This document shows, in pieces, positions 21,704 to 31,739 of a DNA stretch of 64,000 bases. The first letter of the stretch is position 1; the number at the start of each line of letters is the position of its first letter. The stretch is from Adiantum capillus-veneris (taxonomy: Eukaryota > Streptophyta > Polypodiopsida > Polypodiales > Pteridaceae): contig CM043966.1 in the NCBI GenBank assembly GCA_014529385.2, forward strand, positions 111,238,468 to 111,302,467, written 5' to 3'. The notes under the pieces were generated by a model that was given only the letters and a program-made list of their open reading frames with translations, did not search any database and was not told where the DNA came from. The position numbers were made by a program, and so were the translations under genes.

Positions 21704-24700
21704 TCAATCTGGTGATTTCAAGACTGGAGCGGTAATGAGTGCCTCTTTCAATTTCTTGAATGATTCCTCACATTCCTCTGTCCATTCAAAGTTCACTATT
21801 AGCCTGTAAAGTGGTTGGCCTATTATAGCGTACATGTAAATGAATCGTCTATAATATCCACAATGTCCCATAAAGCTCTGTACTTGTTTCGCATTGGTTG
21901 GTCTAGGCATATCCACTATAGCTTTTATCTTCTCTAAATCCGTGGATATTCCGTTTTGTGAGACAATATGTCCCAGAATTCTGCCCTGTCGGACCATAAA
22001 CACACATTTCTCAGGATTGAGACAAATGCGATATGTCCTACATTTCTCAAATACTTTTCTTAGGTGTTCTAGATGCTCATTTCTCAGTAGAGAATGTACA
22101 CATAAGTCATCCATGCATATTTCGAGAAACAGCCTTAAGTATTCTTTGAAAGCATGCGTCATCAGCCTTTGGAAGGTTGCGGGAGCATTGGTTAGACCAA
22201 AAGGCATAACCCGATAAGCATAAATTCCCCACTCCGTTGCAAAAGCTGTTTTATGTTGATCTTCCAGTGCTATGGCTAGCTGGTTATATCCTGAAAAACC
22301 ATCAAGAAAGGAGTATGCTGTTTTCCCTGATACACGCTCTAGAACATGATCAGTTATCGGCAGGGGATAATTGTCCCTGATTGTTGCAGCATTCACTTTC
22401 TTTAGGTTGACACACACTCGGAGTTTTCCGTTCTTCTTAGGTACTACCACAATCGGAGATACCCAATCGGTGTGTTCAATCTCGTATATGAATTCAGCTT
22501 CCATTAGCTTATCTATTTCTTCCTTGATTCGCTTAGCAAAAGTATCATTATATGTGTATGGTCTCTGTCTGCTAGGCTTTGCGTCTTGTTTCAGTGGGAT
22601 TGAGTGTTGGCATATCGATGGGTCAACTCCCTTTAAGTCCTTATAAGACCATGCAAACACATCCCTATACTCTCTGAGAAGACTCAAAAGTCTCTCTTCC
22701 TCGCCTGGAGACAAATCTGTGGCTATGTAGACCGGTCTAGGTGGCTCACCTGGAGCTGCTAAATCAACTTTTTTTGCATCCTCCGGTCCGTCATAAGATT
22801 CGTTCTCCTTCCTCTCTCGAATAGGTGGGGTTAATATCACCTTCTTATCCTCTATTGTGAATTTCCTATAGTGAGAGGGAACATCCATGTTTTCCTTGAT
22901 TTTGGCGTTTTTGTCCTCTCCACTCTCAATTTCTGTAGTCCAAACTTCTTTCAGAGTTTTCTTGAGCTCTCGGTACTTGTTTCTACGTTCTAGCTTGGAC
23001 TCCGTGTGTTCTCTGTTGCGCTTGTTCTTTTCTGATTTTTCTGTTTCAGTTTTCGTTCCATTATTTTGAACTTGATTTCTTGAGCCTCTTTTGTCTTTTC
23101 GTAAGCTCTTTTGATCACTGCCTCTCATTCTTCTAGAAATCTTATCCTTAACACAATCTTCAGCCTTTACTAGCATTAGGAATTGATTTTTTCCTCTTAT
23201 TCTAGGCATCGGATTGGTTCTAACCCCTTTTGTTTTTTTCTTTGCTCTATAGTGTTTCTGGCGTTGTTTTGTTTGGTTCGGAAAATCATAAAATCGGACA
23301 TCCGTTATAGTTTCTTCGTTTCCGCTTGAATTGTCCGTTGACTCGTTGTCTGCTTCATTTCCCCACTCTGGATGATTTGGAATGTCGTGAAACACCTCTT
23401 CTTCATCTTCTTTTTCCAGTGTATCGTTTTTTTCAGTTTCATTTTCGAGTACAGTTCTCAACATGAAATACGGAACCACGTCGTACCCGTCCTTGTCGCA
23501 AAATTTCGTTGTGGGACCATCCGGAATTGCACAAACATCCAGGGTTGCTAGAATGTGTGTCCATTCTAATGGTTCAAACGTGTCCTCTGGAAAGGGTTCT
23601 CTTACATAAGTTTTGTCTTCGATAGCCCTTTCTAAAACACATTCTTCTCGTTTCAGACTTCCACATTTCGAAGCTCCACACATCCATAACTCCTTGGGTT
23701 TACCTAACCAAGCTGGAAATTCGGATCCCGCCAAAGTAGCTGAATCAAAATCCTCTACCGGTGTTCGGTTCACATCTTTGTAGCTATGGTCTTTCAGGTT
23801 CACACGTGTAGTGGTTTCCATACTTCTCAGGTATATGTGATCGTAGCCCCAATCCTGGACCATTTTCAACTGTTTCATGAATGGTCTTCCCAGTATGATA
23901 TCATAGTTATTCTCCTTGCCAAAATCGACAATAGCAAAAGTATGTTCGTATTCAATGCTGCAAGAAGTCACTACAACTTTCTCTAATAACCCCATAGGTT
24001 TCTCCATGTGTCCATCTGCTAATTGGAGTTTCAACCTAGTCTTCCTTATTACTGGTTTTCCCCATTTTTTCCAGATTTCTTTTGTAGCAATGGCTACCCC
24101 AGCTCCGCTGTCTAGTATTTCCATTGTGTTCACTCCTTGGAATTCAACTGGTAAGGTTGTATTCCCCTCTTCACCTTCGCAATACTCTCCGACCTTGTTT
24201 AAGGGTACAGGCTTAGCGTTCTTTTGTGGCTTGCTCAGCTCCTCAATGCTCTCTTGCAATCTCGATGTTGGATCTTTTATCCCGAATTTCTCCAAGCATT
24301 TTCCTACAGTGGTCCACATATTTGGTCTTAGCCTCAACAGCTCAGCTAGAGTGATAGTGCATGTCACTGGTGTTGACAAAATCTCTATCAATCCTTGCGA
24401 GTCCATGACTTTTTCTGATGAGATTTTTCTTGAGGGAAGTGCTCTAATCTCGGATTTTGCTTCATACTCTCCTAAGTATGAAGGTAAGGTATTCAGTGAA
24501 TGAGGTTTGCTCTCCATTGTTCTAACAGAGCCCCCATCTCCCCAGTAATATTGCAGATCCAAGTCTACTTGAGATCCTGCCTCAAATTCCACAATGGGAG
24601 GATTTCTGATGTCCCTTTCCCCATTTGTCTGATTAGCTTGGCAGCTTAGCTCGTTTGCAAAGTTTGCCTCTCTCACTTGCTTCCAAAATTCATTGTAATC

Positions 24701-25075
24701 CTCATCTCTTCCGTAAGACCTCTGTATGAATGGATGAAAACTCTCGACCTCCTGATCGGTTGTGTTCAACACTATGCGGTCATCCTTTTGTGTATTTTCA
24801 GGCTTTTGTGCACTGGGAGTCTTTTCGGCTACCCGTGAAACGATAGTCTCTTGCTGAATTGGGTTTTCCTTTCCACAATTCATTGTTTCTTTTGGTGGTT
24901 CTAATAAGGCTTGTGCAGTCTCGATCATTCTCTGGCACATTTCAAGTCTCTGCTTTTCCAATTCCGCGTCTGGGTATGTCAGCCACCTCTGTTCTTGTGT
25001 TTGGTTGTTCCTTAACCTAGCTTCGTAAGCTCTCATCAATGCGTCCAATGGTTCGTGTACCTTGTCGACTAGCAC
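21704..25075 (-). CDS. Pol, protease and reverse transcriptase part
   Basis: This is 1,123 codons ending at TGA (21704-21706). Aspartic protease: active site DSGA at 322-325 and closing motif IILGRPF at 393-399. Residues 470-760 are an acidic then basic linker unusually long for gypsy pol. Reverse transcriptase runs from about 775: WVSPIVVVPKKNGKLRVCVN, YSFLDGFSGYNQ, VMPFGLTNAPATFQRLM and the catalytic MDD at 988-990 preceded by C instead of the common Y. The frame overlaps the gag stop by 7 nt and is shifted by -1. The first codon is GTG, so expression needs a -1 frameshift or reinitiation. The frame upstream is closed by TAA about 40 nt before the gag stop. Confidence 0.92.
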   Translation of the reverse strand: MLVDKVHEPLDALMRAYEARLRNNQTQEQRWLTYPDAELEKQRLEMCQRMIETAQALLEPPKETMNCGKENPIQQETIVSRVAEKTPSAQKPENTQKDDRIVLNTTDQEVESFHPFIQRSYGRDEDYNEFWKQVREANFANELSCQANQTNGERDIRNPPIVEFEAGSQVDLDLQYYWGDGGSVRTMESKPHSLNTLPSYLGEYEAKSEIRALPSRKISSEKVMDSQGLIEILSTPVTCTITLAELLRLRPNMWTTVGKCLEKFGIKDPTSRLQESIEELSKPQKNAKPVPLNKVGEYCEGEEGNTTLPVEFQGVNTMEILDSGAGVAIATKEIWKKWGKPVIRKTRLKLQLADGHMEKPMGLLEKVVVTSCSIEYEHTFAIVDFGKENNYDIILGRPFMKQLKMVQDWGYDHIYLRSMETTTRVNLKDHSYKDVNRTPVEDFDSATLAGSEFPAWLGKPKELWMCGASKCGSLKREECVLERAIEDKTYVREPFPEDTFEPLEWTHILATLDVCAIPDGPTTKFCDKDGYDVVPYFMLRTVLENETEKNDTLEKEDEEEVFHDIPNHPEWGNEADNESTDNSSGNEETITDVRFYDFPNQTKQRQKHYRAKKKTKGVRTNPMPRIRGKNQFLMLVKAEDCVKDKISRRMRGSDQKSLRKDKRGSRNQVQNNGTKTETEKSEKNKRNREHTESKLERRNKYRELKKTLKEVWTTEIESGEDKNAKIKENMDVPSHYRKFTIEDKKVILTPPIRERKENESYDGPEDAKKVDLAAPGEPPRPVYIATDLSPGEEERLLSLLREYRDVFAWSYKDLKGVDPSICQHSIPLKQDAKPSRQRPYTYNDTFAKRIKEEIDKLMEAEFIYEIEHTDWVSPIVVVPKKNGKLRVCVNLKKVNAATIRDNYPLPITDHVLERVSGKTAYSFLDGFSGYNQLAIALEDQHKTAFATEWGIYAYRVMPFGLTNAPATFQRLMTHAFKEYLRLFLEICMDDLCVHSLLRNEHLEHLRKVFEKCRTYRICLNPEKCVFMVRQGRILGHIVSQNGISTDLEKIKAIVDMPRPTNAKQVQSFMGHCGYYRRFIYMYAIIGQPLYRLIVNFEWTEECEESFKKLKEALITAPVLKSPD

Positions 25076-27966
25076 TGATCCCCGGAGCTTAAGCTTGTTG
25101 TTTCTTTGTTACTCTTTTGTTTCGTTCTTTCCGGGCTCATCTCTCGTTTCCCGTTTTGACTCTCAAGTTTTTCTAATCTAGCTTTAGTTTGCTTTAGTTC
25201 CTCAGCTAGAATAGCATCTTCACGTTCTTTTCTCAACTTCATGCGTGCTTTTCTAGCTTTCCATGTGTTTTTCTGACTCCGCGGTCCTTGACTAACCACT
25301 TCAGTCGCTAACTTTCTATTCTCAGGTTCTCTAGTGGTTTTCTTAGCTTGAGCTCTAGTAACAACTTGCGTTGGGATCAGAGTTTCATTTTCAGACCCAC
25401 TGCTGGTAGGAATAGTTTCTAGCATATTCAATGTCGTCTTTTGCACTTTGTTTGGATTCTTTGAACAATCCTCAATGAAGTGAGTAACCCCACACTCAGT
25501 GCAATAAGCGTTAATTCTAATGATTTCCGTATGTGAGCAAACATTCATCAGATGGTCACCTCCACACTTGTAACAGGGTCCTAGTGCTGGTCTTGGTCCC
25601 GCTTGATTCGTCCTTTGTGGATATGATGGTCTTTGTCCTGTTAACCCTCCATGAGCTATGAACATCAAGGTTCTTGCGTCCAAATTGTATCTCTCTTCAT
25701 ATGAAGCACTTGTAACTGTTGGTGTTCCAACATTCCCCATCATGCCCCATGGTTCTGGTTGTTTTGGTTCTTCTGGTGGGTAATAAACTGTCGGAGACAT
25801 GTGTGCACCCGATTCTTCGTAATAGTGTTGAACAGGCACTAAGGCTTGTTCTTCCTGATTCTCTAAGGTTGGTGCATATCTAATGCCCACTGGTCTTGCT
25901 CCTGGTAAAGGTGGTTGTTGTCCCAATACCAGTTGCGGTCTTTCTATCCCCATAGGTCCTGGTACATTTCCCGTTGGGTATCGAGGTACTGGATGTATCT
26001 GAGGTGGTGCTAATTGAGCAGGAGGTGCATACTGGCGCTCCCTTACATACCCTTTGTTGTAATAACACTCCTCTGTTGGATGATTTGTCCATTTTTGTTC
26101 AATAGCACACCATTTCAGTGTTTTTGGCAATGGTTTTTGGTATGGTGCCATCCTTTTTAGAGCATCTTCTATCATTTGCTCTACATTTGGCATGGTTGTT
26201 GTTTGAACATTCTTTTTAGTGGTAGTCTCGCTCGCTATGGAGGAGGAGCTACTGGATGCAAAATCTGTATCCGCTGACACCTCTCCATAAACCGTACAGT
26301 TATCCACTAAGTACAATGCCTCTCTCGTTACTTGCTCAAAACTTGTACAAGCTTTCAAGTGCAAGTCCTTCTTGAGAGTGTCGTTCCTCAGTCCCTCAAT
26401 AAAGAGAACAGATAGTCTGTCATCTTGTGGTCGTTCACGTACTGGACATCTCTCAATGTATTGTTTGAAGCGAAGTGAAGCTTCCTTCACCTTTTCGTGT
26501 TCTCTCTGTTTAAAAGCATATATTTGTGAGACCGTATTGTGCTTAATCCCTCGTTTTGAGAATTCCTCATCAAACTCTCTTAGCAAATGGTCAATGTCAT
26601 GGAATCCCCCTATGTTCATTGGTTGAAACCATGTCAATGCAGTACCTTCTAGAGTAAGACCAAATCCCTCGTATTGTGTATGGAAATCTGTTATCTGCTC
26701 AGCTCTTAAGACTTGCTTAAAGAGTGACACATGTGCATACGGATCTCCTGAACCACCATACTTCTTGGGCATACACTTGGCTACTTGAGATGGTCTCATA
26801 CGTCTATGATCTGCTACCAATCTCATTGCTCCTGTGTCTCGGCTAAAGCTTTCTCTAGCACCATGGACTTCATGGGTTACCCTTGTCGGTTCCTCTGCCC
26901 TGAATCTACTACTGGGAGGTAAATGTGATGGTTCCGCTTCAAACCTTGGACCTAGAGTGGTATAGGTGGGGATTGGAACTGAACTACCTCGATTCGTCTC
27001 CATTGACTCTCTGGAATGTAATGATCCCATTGGTCCGAGCTTCGAGTCCCAAGGTTGACTGAAAGAGTCAGCAACCTGAGTTCTTTGTCCTCCTGTTGTC
27101 ATTGAGTTTTGCACTCCATTTGTTGGTGCTGGTCTATGTGAGCTAGAAGTAACATAATACTGATGTAGTGGTCCCCCAAAGTATGTATATCCTTCTAATT
27201 CTTTCTTGCCCATTGTTGAGTATTGCCTGCCATACTTATCGTAAGCGGCAATTTTCACTTCCGATCCCTCTGTGTAGGTAAAGACATAAAGTCTTTTTTT
27301 GTCTGTCAACTCTCCGGTGTAGGGTTCTTCACATCTATAATAGAGATCTTGCTCCCCATTATTATATTTGTACAGCCCCACATAGATGTTATCTGTGTTG
27401 ATCCTTGTAGTTTCATTCTCTCTTCTTAACCTCGCATTAGGGAAGTTCATTATTGGTTCTTTCTCCTCGAGTTCTTCATCTATTTTGGCTTTGGTGCCCA
27501 TCAATCCCCACTTGTCCACAATGTTAGGGTTTAGGACTAACAAGTACATGGTACCCTCGTCATCTAGATATCTATCTCCGCTATAGCTCACAGGCACTAA
27601 GTCCTTGAACTCACTAGGTCTATCTTCTATCTTTACACAATAGCGGTCCATTCCATCTTTGTAGATCTTGGCACCTTGCTCATTGTCGTACTGGTATTTT
27701 ATGAACAATAGCTTCATTGTGGCGGAAGGGTTTGATGATCCTGCTGCCATATTTTCTCTGTTGTTCAGGTTCAAGTGTTCCAAGTTTTCGGTGAAAATCT
27801 CGTAAGATCTCTCCGAAGAAGTATCAGAGACACTTCCTTCAAAGATCGGCTCTAATGGTTGCACCCAACTTTGGTTTACACTTCCCTCGGTTGATATGAC
27901 ACTTGCTGGTTCCCCTTGTTTTGGTTGATTATTCCGGAGATTCCTGCCCGATCTCAAATTCATCAA
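25069..27966 (-). CDS. Gag of the gypsy element
   Basis: This 965-residue protein starts MMNLRSGRNL. Residues 85-275 form a globular-looking segment I do not recognise (rich in Y, D and G). Residues 390-560 match the plant retrotransposon gag domain (PKKYGGSGDPYAHVSLFKQ, GTALTWFQP, LLREFDEEF, LRFKQYIERC). A KWC...NHPTEEC segment at 618-634 looks like a degraded zinc knuckle, followed by a proline-rich part. Two CCHC-like knuckles are CYKCGGDHLMNVC (798-810) and CTECGVTHFIEDC (822-834). The C-terminus is a short charged coiled coil. Gag forms the virus-like particle and binds the element RNA. It is intact and long for a gypsy gag. Confidence 0.93.
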   Translation of the reverse strand: MMNLRSGRNLRNNQPKQGEPASVISTEGSVNQSWVQPLEPIFEGSVSDTSSERSYEIFTENLEHLNLNNRENMAAGSSNPSATMKLLFIKYQYDNEQGAKIYKDGMDRYCVKIEDRPSEFKDLVPVSYSGDRYLDDEGTMYLLVLNPNIVDKWGLMGTKAKIDEELEEKEPIMNFPNARLRRENETTRINTDNIYVGLYKYNNGEQDLYYRCEEPYTGELTDKKRLYVFTYTEGSEVKIAAYDKYGRQYSTMGKKELEGYTYFGGPLHQYYVTSSSHRPAPTNGVQNSMTTGGQRTQVADSFSQPWDSKLGPMGSLHSRESMETNRGSSVPIPTYTTLGPRFEAEPSHLPPSSRFRAEEPTRVTHEVHGARESFSRDTGAMRLVADHRRMRPSQVAKCMPKKYGGSGDPYAHVSLFKQVLRAEQITDFHTQYEGFGLTLEGTALTWFQPMNIGGFHDIDHLLREFDEEFSKRGIKHNTVSQIYAFKQREHEKVKEASLRFKQYIERCPVRERPQDDRLSVLFIEGLRNDTLKKDLHLKACTSFEQVTREALYLVDNCTVYGEVSADTDFASSSSSSIASETTTKKNVQTTTMPNVEQMIEDALKRMAPYQKPLPKTLKWCAIEQKWTNHPTEECYYNKGYVRERQYAPPAQLAPPQIHPVPRYPTGNVPGPMGIERPQLVLGQQPPLPGARPVGIRYAPTLENQEEQALVPVQHYYEESGAHMSPTVYYPPEEPKQPEPWGMMGNVGTPTVTSASYEERYNLDARTLMFIAHGGLTGQRPSYPQRTNQAGPRPALGPCYKCGGDHLMNVCSHTEIIRINAYCTECGVTHFIEDCSKNPNKVQKTTLNMLETIPTSSGSENETLIPTQVVTRAQAKKTTREPENRKLATEVVSQGPRSQKNTWKARKARMKLRKEREDAILAEELKQTKARLEKLESQNGKREMSPERTKQKSNKETTSLSSGDQC

Positions 27967-29369
27967 TTCCCGTAAAGGACTTTAACTTTTCTGTCTCGGC
28001 AATTTGTTTTCCCCAAGTTTTTGTGGTCAGAATTGATCCAAACTGACTGATACTTGGTCAATTGTTTAATCTTGTCAGTTGGACAACTTCTATTTCATCA
28101 AGTGAGAATTTTGTTACTGTTATGCTGAAAAAGACATTATACGTGTATGATGTCTTTTTTCACAGATTTTGACTATTTTGGTTATGCTCACTCTCAGTGG
28201 CCCCTTTATACTCTGTTCACTCACAAAATTCAGTTTGAACTCTGTTTGAGCAAGTTATGGCTAGTTTATGCTTTTCTTGGCAATTTTCCGCTTTTGACTT
28301 GTTTTTTGGATCAATTGTGATCCAAATGGGATGAAACTTGAAATATAACCTCTAGACAGCTATTACAATGGATCTGTGTTAGCAAAGTATCAAAATATGT
28401 CCAAAATTAGGTCAAAGACATCATACGCATATGATGTCTTTTTCATCAATTTGGGTCCAAACTTGATATTTATGCTTCCTACACTGCCTGTAACAATCTT
28501 GTCAGGTTAGATTTCAAAAATAAGCAGTGGAAGTGCCAAAAGACATTATACGCGTATGATGTCTTTTGTCCCAGATTTTGACTATTTTTGGTTTTAAGCC
28601 TTCTCTAATGTTTATAATTGAGTTTCAAGTGTTTTTGTCAGGTTTGAATGTAAAAACAAGATTTGAATCCAAAATTTCCTATTCTTTGCGTTTCTTGGAC
28701 TCCGACTTGTCTTTTTGGGTTTCTTCGAGTGTTAATGCTCTTGTTTTAAGTTGATCTTAAGGTAAAACCCCCCTTCTAAACACTCTGGCAATGTCAAATT
28801 TTCAATTTTAGTCTCTGTTTAGGTCCTGAGACATCATACGCGTATGATGTCTAAAGTTGCAGATTTCCAATTTTTCAGCACAGAACTCTTCCAATAGCTC
28901 TTTTAAGTGCTCAGCAACAATCAGTTACACAGAAATTTTTTTTGAACTTTGTTTATTGCATATTTCACTACCAAAGCGACTTTTTCAGTGATCTATCATG
29001 CAATCAAACACATCAAGCAAATAGAACACCAATTGATAGCTCTAGATCAGGATCAAATCAGGCCCTACCTAAGCTACTTCTTATCATAAAATGGATTTTT
29101 TGCAATTGAAAATATAAAGAGATTTACTACCACACAAGGAGTAGCAAATGCTTTTTATGTCAACAACCACTTAAACACCATCAAAAACAATCTAACCTAA
29201 GCTAAACTAAAAATACTGTCAACACGGAAGACCCAGGAATACCCCACTTCCTAGTATCTCTCGAGACCTTTGGAGTCCACCACTCCTAGATCTTTTCTAA
29301 CTAAAGTATACAAAGTAGTTTATACGACTCACCTCGTAGGATTAGTCTAAGGTCACCTACGTAGGGCTG
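27967..29369 (-). other. Leader of the gypsy element between primer site and gag
   Basis: A 1.4-kb untranslated leader. It holds four copies of the 24-bp palindrome (28132-28852). The part nearest the primer site (28853-29369) has no palindrome. Packaging and dimerisation signals normally lie in this region in retroelements. Confidence 0.75.
28132..28852. promoter_or_regulatory. Cluster of four 24-bp palindromes before gag
   Basis: Copies are at 28132-28155 (two changes), 28416-28439 (one change), 28541-28564 (one change) and 28829-28852 (perfect). Start-to-start distances are 284, 125 and 288 bp, close to the first three intervals before ORF3. The word TGATCCAAAT sits 184-186 bp after the first palindrome in both clusters (15899 and 28318), suggesting a shared origin. 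Two of the changes hit the central CG dinucleotides as C/T or G/A transitions, as expected from methylated-cytosine decay. Confidence 0.9.
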
Positions 29370-29390
29370 TCGTCCCCGGCAGCGGCGCCA
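29370..29390 (-). other. Primer-binding site of the gypsy element
   Basis: On the minus strand TGGCGCCGCTGCCGGGGA begins two bases after the 5' LTR. This is the type of site seen in Athila-like gypsy elements and is not the initiator-Met site. I do not assign the tRNA with confidence. Confidence 0.85.
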
Positions 29391-29392
29391 AA

Positions 29393-30016
29393 TGTTAAGG
29401 CGGTTACGCCGCTAGCGGAAGCTAAATAGCGAGAACTCAACCAACAACAGAATTTGTCAGACGAGGACGGAGCTTGACCCGCAGGCGCATGGAAACAACT
29501 AGGTGGGTGTCAAATCACCTACTCGACCTTCTGATGACAATCACTACTAAGGAAATCAAATCTAAGTTCTAAAACACGCAAGTGACTGAAATCCGTACTA
29601 CGAACGAATGCTATACGAAACAGGATCTAGAATCATCGAATCGATCTCAAACTCAAGGGGAAGTCTATGCACTAGGTAAGAACAACACCCTAAAGACTTG
29701 AACTGCAAAATCAACCTATAACCACTCCGTGCGGCAAACGCGTATGAAGACAGGCCGAAAAATACAGATGACCGAAACTTGACCCCGATGGTACTAATGT
29801 GTAGCTCTACTCATTGTGGTTCTATAGATATGTTGCACGCTCTATTCCGACACACGAGTTGGAAGAAAACTCACACCGAAGCTCGTAGGAACTTACCACA
29901 CGTAGAAGCCGATAGCGCGCACTCTTGGTATCTGTGTGTAGCTCTCACCGTTGCTAACACAATGGCGGTGTCGCTTCTCCAATGGCAGCCCCGTAGCTCG
30001 CGTAGCAAGGAGATAA

Positions 30017-30055
<39 letters not shown>

Positions 30056-30343
30056 ACACAGTCACGGCGCTCAAAAAACTCACTTTGATTAATAATTGAA
30101 TCCTCTTTTAGGTTACAAAACTTTAGCTTATATACCTCAGCCTTGGAGGTGAGAACATCTCTAATTATTTACATCAGCAGGTGAAATTACGTCGGGATTA
30201 CAGACTGGAAACTCAATTGAGTCCCGTTACTTAATGAATGGCTCAAATCAAAATTAATGTCGGAAAGACATTTATTACAATCAATGGTTACAAAATGATG
30301 GGTGTGAGCAAAAATGTGGTTGGGATCCTCTGCTGGCTCAACA
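29393..30343 (-). repeat. 5' LTR of the gypsy element
   Basis: A 951-bp LTR, TG...CA on the minus strand. In sense order it has U3, a TATA box, a GA array of about 17 units at about 30019-30053, and the primer-side end CCTTAACA. Near-identity with the 3' LTR shows recent insertion. Confidence 0.97.
30127..30134 (-). promoter_or_regulatory. TATA box of the gypsy 5' LTR
   Basis: On the minus strand GGTATATAAGC is a strong plant TATA match. Transcription would start about 30 bp downstream, near 30100, and run toward lower coordinates into gag. The identical box in the 3' LTR is at 12025-12032. Confidence 0.75.
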
Positions 30344-31682
30344 AATGGTCTAGAAAATATATTTGACCAGCACCTAGGGACTTTGTCGTGACACATACTT
30401 GAAATAGTGGGCGCTAGTGTCATTCCCAAAGACTCATATTCGCCACATGTGGAATATGTCTCAACTAAGGATGTCTTAAAAAAGAACATCCTACAAGTAC
30501 AAGATGTACTAGTGTGTGGAGGTAACTGCAAACACTCTACAACAGGAGTGAGAGGGACCCTCATTAGCCTTGCTCCACATTGGCTAAACCAAACTCCGTG
30601 AGTTCCTAGACCATGTTGTATCCCATGTGACAATATGTGCTAGATAAACCCTACAAGTGGGTCTATAACTGCATAATGCAGAAACTTATTTCGGGCACCA
30701 CAACCAAATTATGTGGCTCTTGGCATGACCTTGTCATTTCTCTGAAGAGCAAACATTGTTTATGCATCCTACGTAAAAAAATCAAACCAAAAGAAACCAA
30801 ACCAAAACATATGTGTACCTGTAGCGGAGTGAAAAGACCTGCCCCAATTTCCCGCCGGCAAAGGCCTAGGAACACTAATTGAAAATTAGTGAAATGCAAG
30901 TAGTATTGCACATGTAACCTTGGGTGTTGCCTTTGCAAACCAGACCCCTTTCTTAAAATCAACATTGTCAAACCCGTTGATTAAATTGTGCAGGAAAACT
31001 GTTCAACTAGCAACCGATAGTATCTTAATTCAACTTTGGGAGTTGAAATTATCCACGAGCCTAGCAGCTTATGGACTTCTTTCCTTGAAAGTGCAAGTGT
31101 GACGATTCCAAAAATTGACCATCACACTTAATAAGTGATTTAATAATCACGAGCTGGGTATTACCCCAAAATTGGACTCATATAGATACTTGTAGTGCTA
31201 GAGATAAAATAGGAGATCCACTGAAGTTCGAATTGTATTCACAACTAGATATTTTTCAGACCCAAAAATCCATAATCTTGGGTTTTTGTGAACAACCGTG
31301 CTGTCCGAAATGATGGCGTCATCTATACACCTTGGTAGAGATAAGCCCTTACGAGTTTAAGACGTTCAAAAATGCAACTTGATTTTCACACTCAAAGTGT
31401 GTAGTGCTAAAATCATACCCAAAAAATCACTAATGGAAACACTCTTGCTTGTCCATTATAATCGATGGGTGTACTGAATTGGATAGAAGTGAAATCAATC
31501 ACTACTGGACTACAAACAAATGGCTCTTAGCCATGCCAACGCTCTTAGCACCATGACAAACTAGGTGGTAATAGATGACTCTTAGCCCTTCTTGTTGGCT
31601 CGTAACCCTTCCTATTACCGTATTGACATAGAAAGATGTCAATAAAATCATGCCTAGTTTCACCTTTCCCACATAGAAGCTG

Positions 31683-31739
<57 letters not shown>

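Larger units (their letters stand above)
11293..30343 (-). mobile_element. Young 19-kb Ty3/gypsy LTR retrotransposon with a third ORF
   Basis: Two LTRs of about 950 bp begin TG and end CA and are flanked by AATGG duplications (11288-11292 and 30344-30348). Element B supplies the uninterrupted target sequence, confirming the insertion. In sense order on the minus strand: 5' LTR, primer site, palindrome-bearing leader, gag, pol, palindrome-bearing spacer, ORF3, purine tract, 3' LTR. The LTRs differ by two transitions and one CT unit, so it moved recently. At 19 kb it is in the size class of Ogre and Athila elements. The primer site and downstream ORF recall Athila, while other parts are unlike it. 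Confidence 0.95.
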
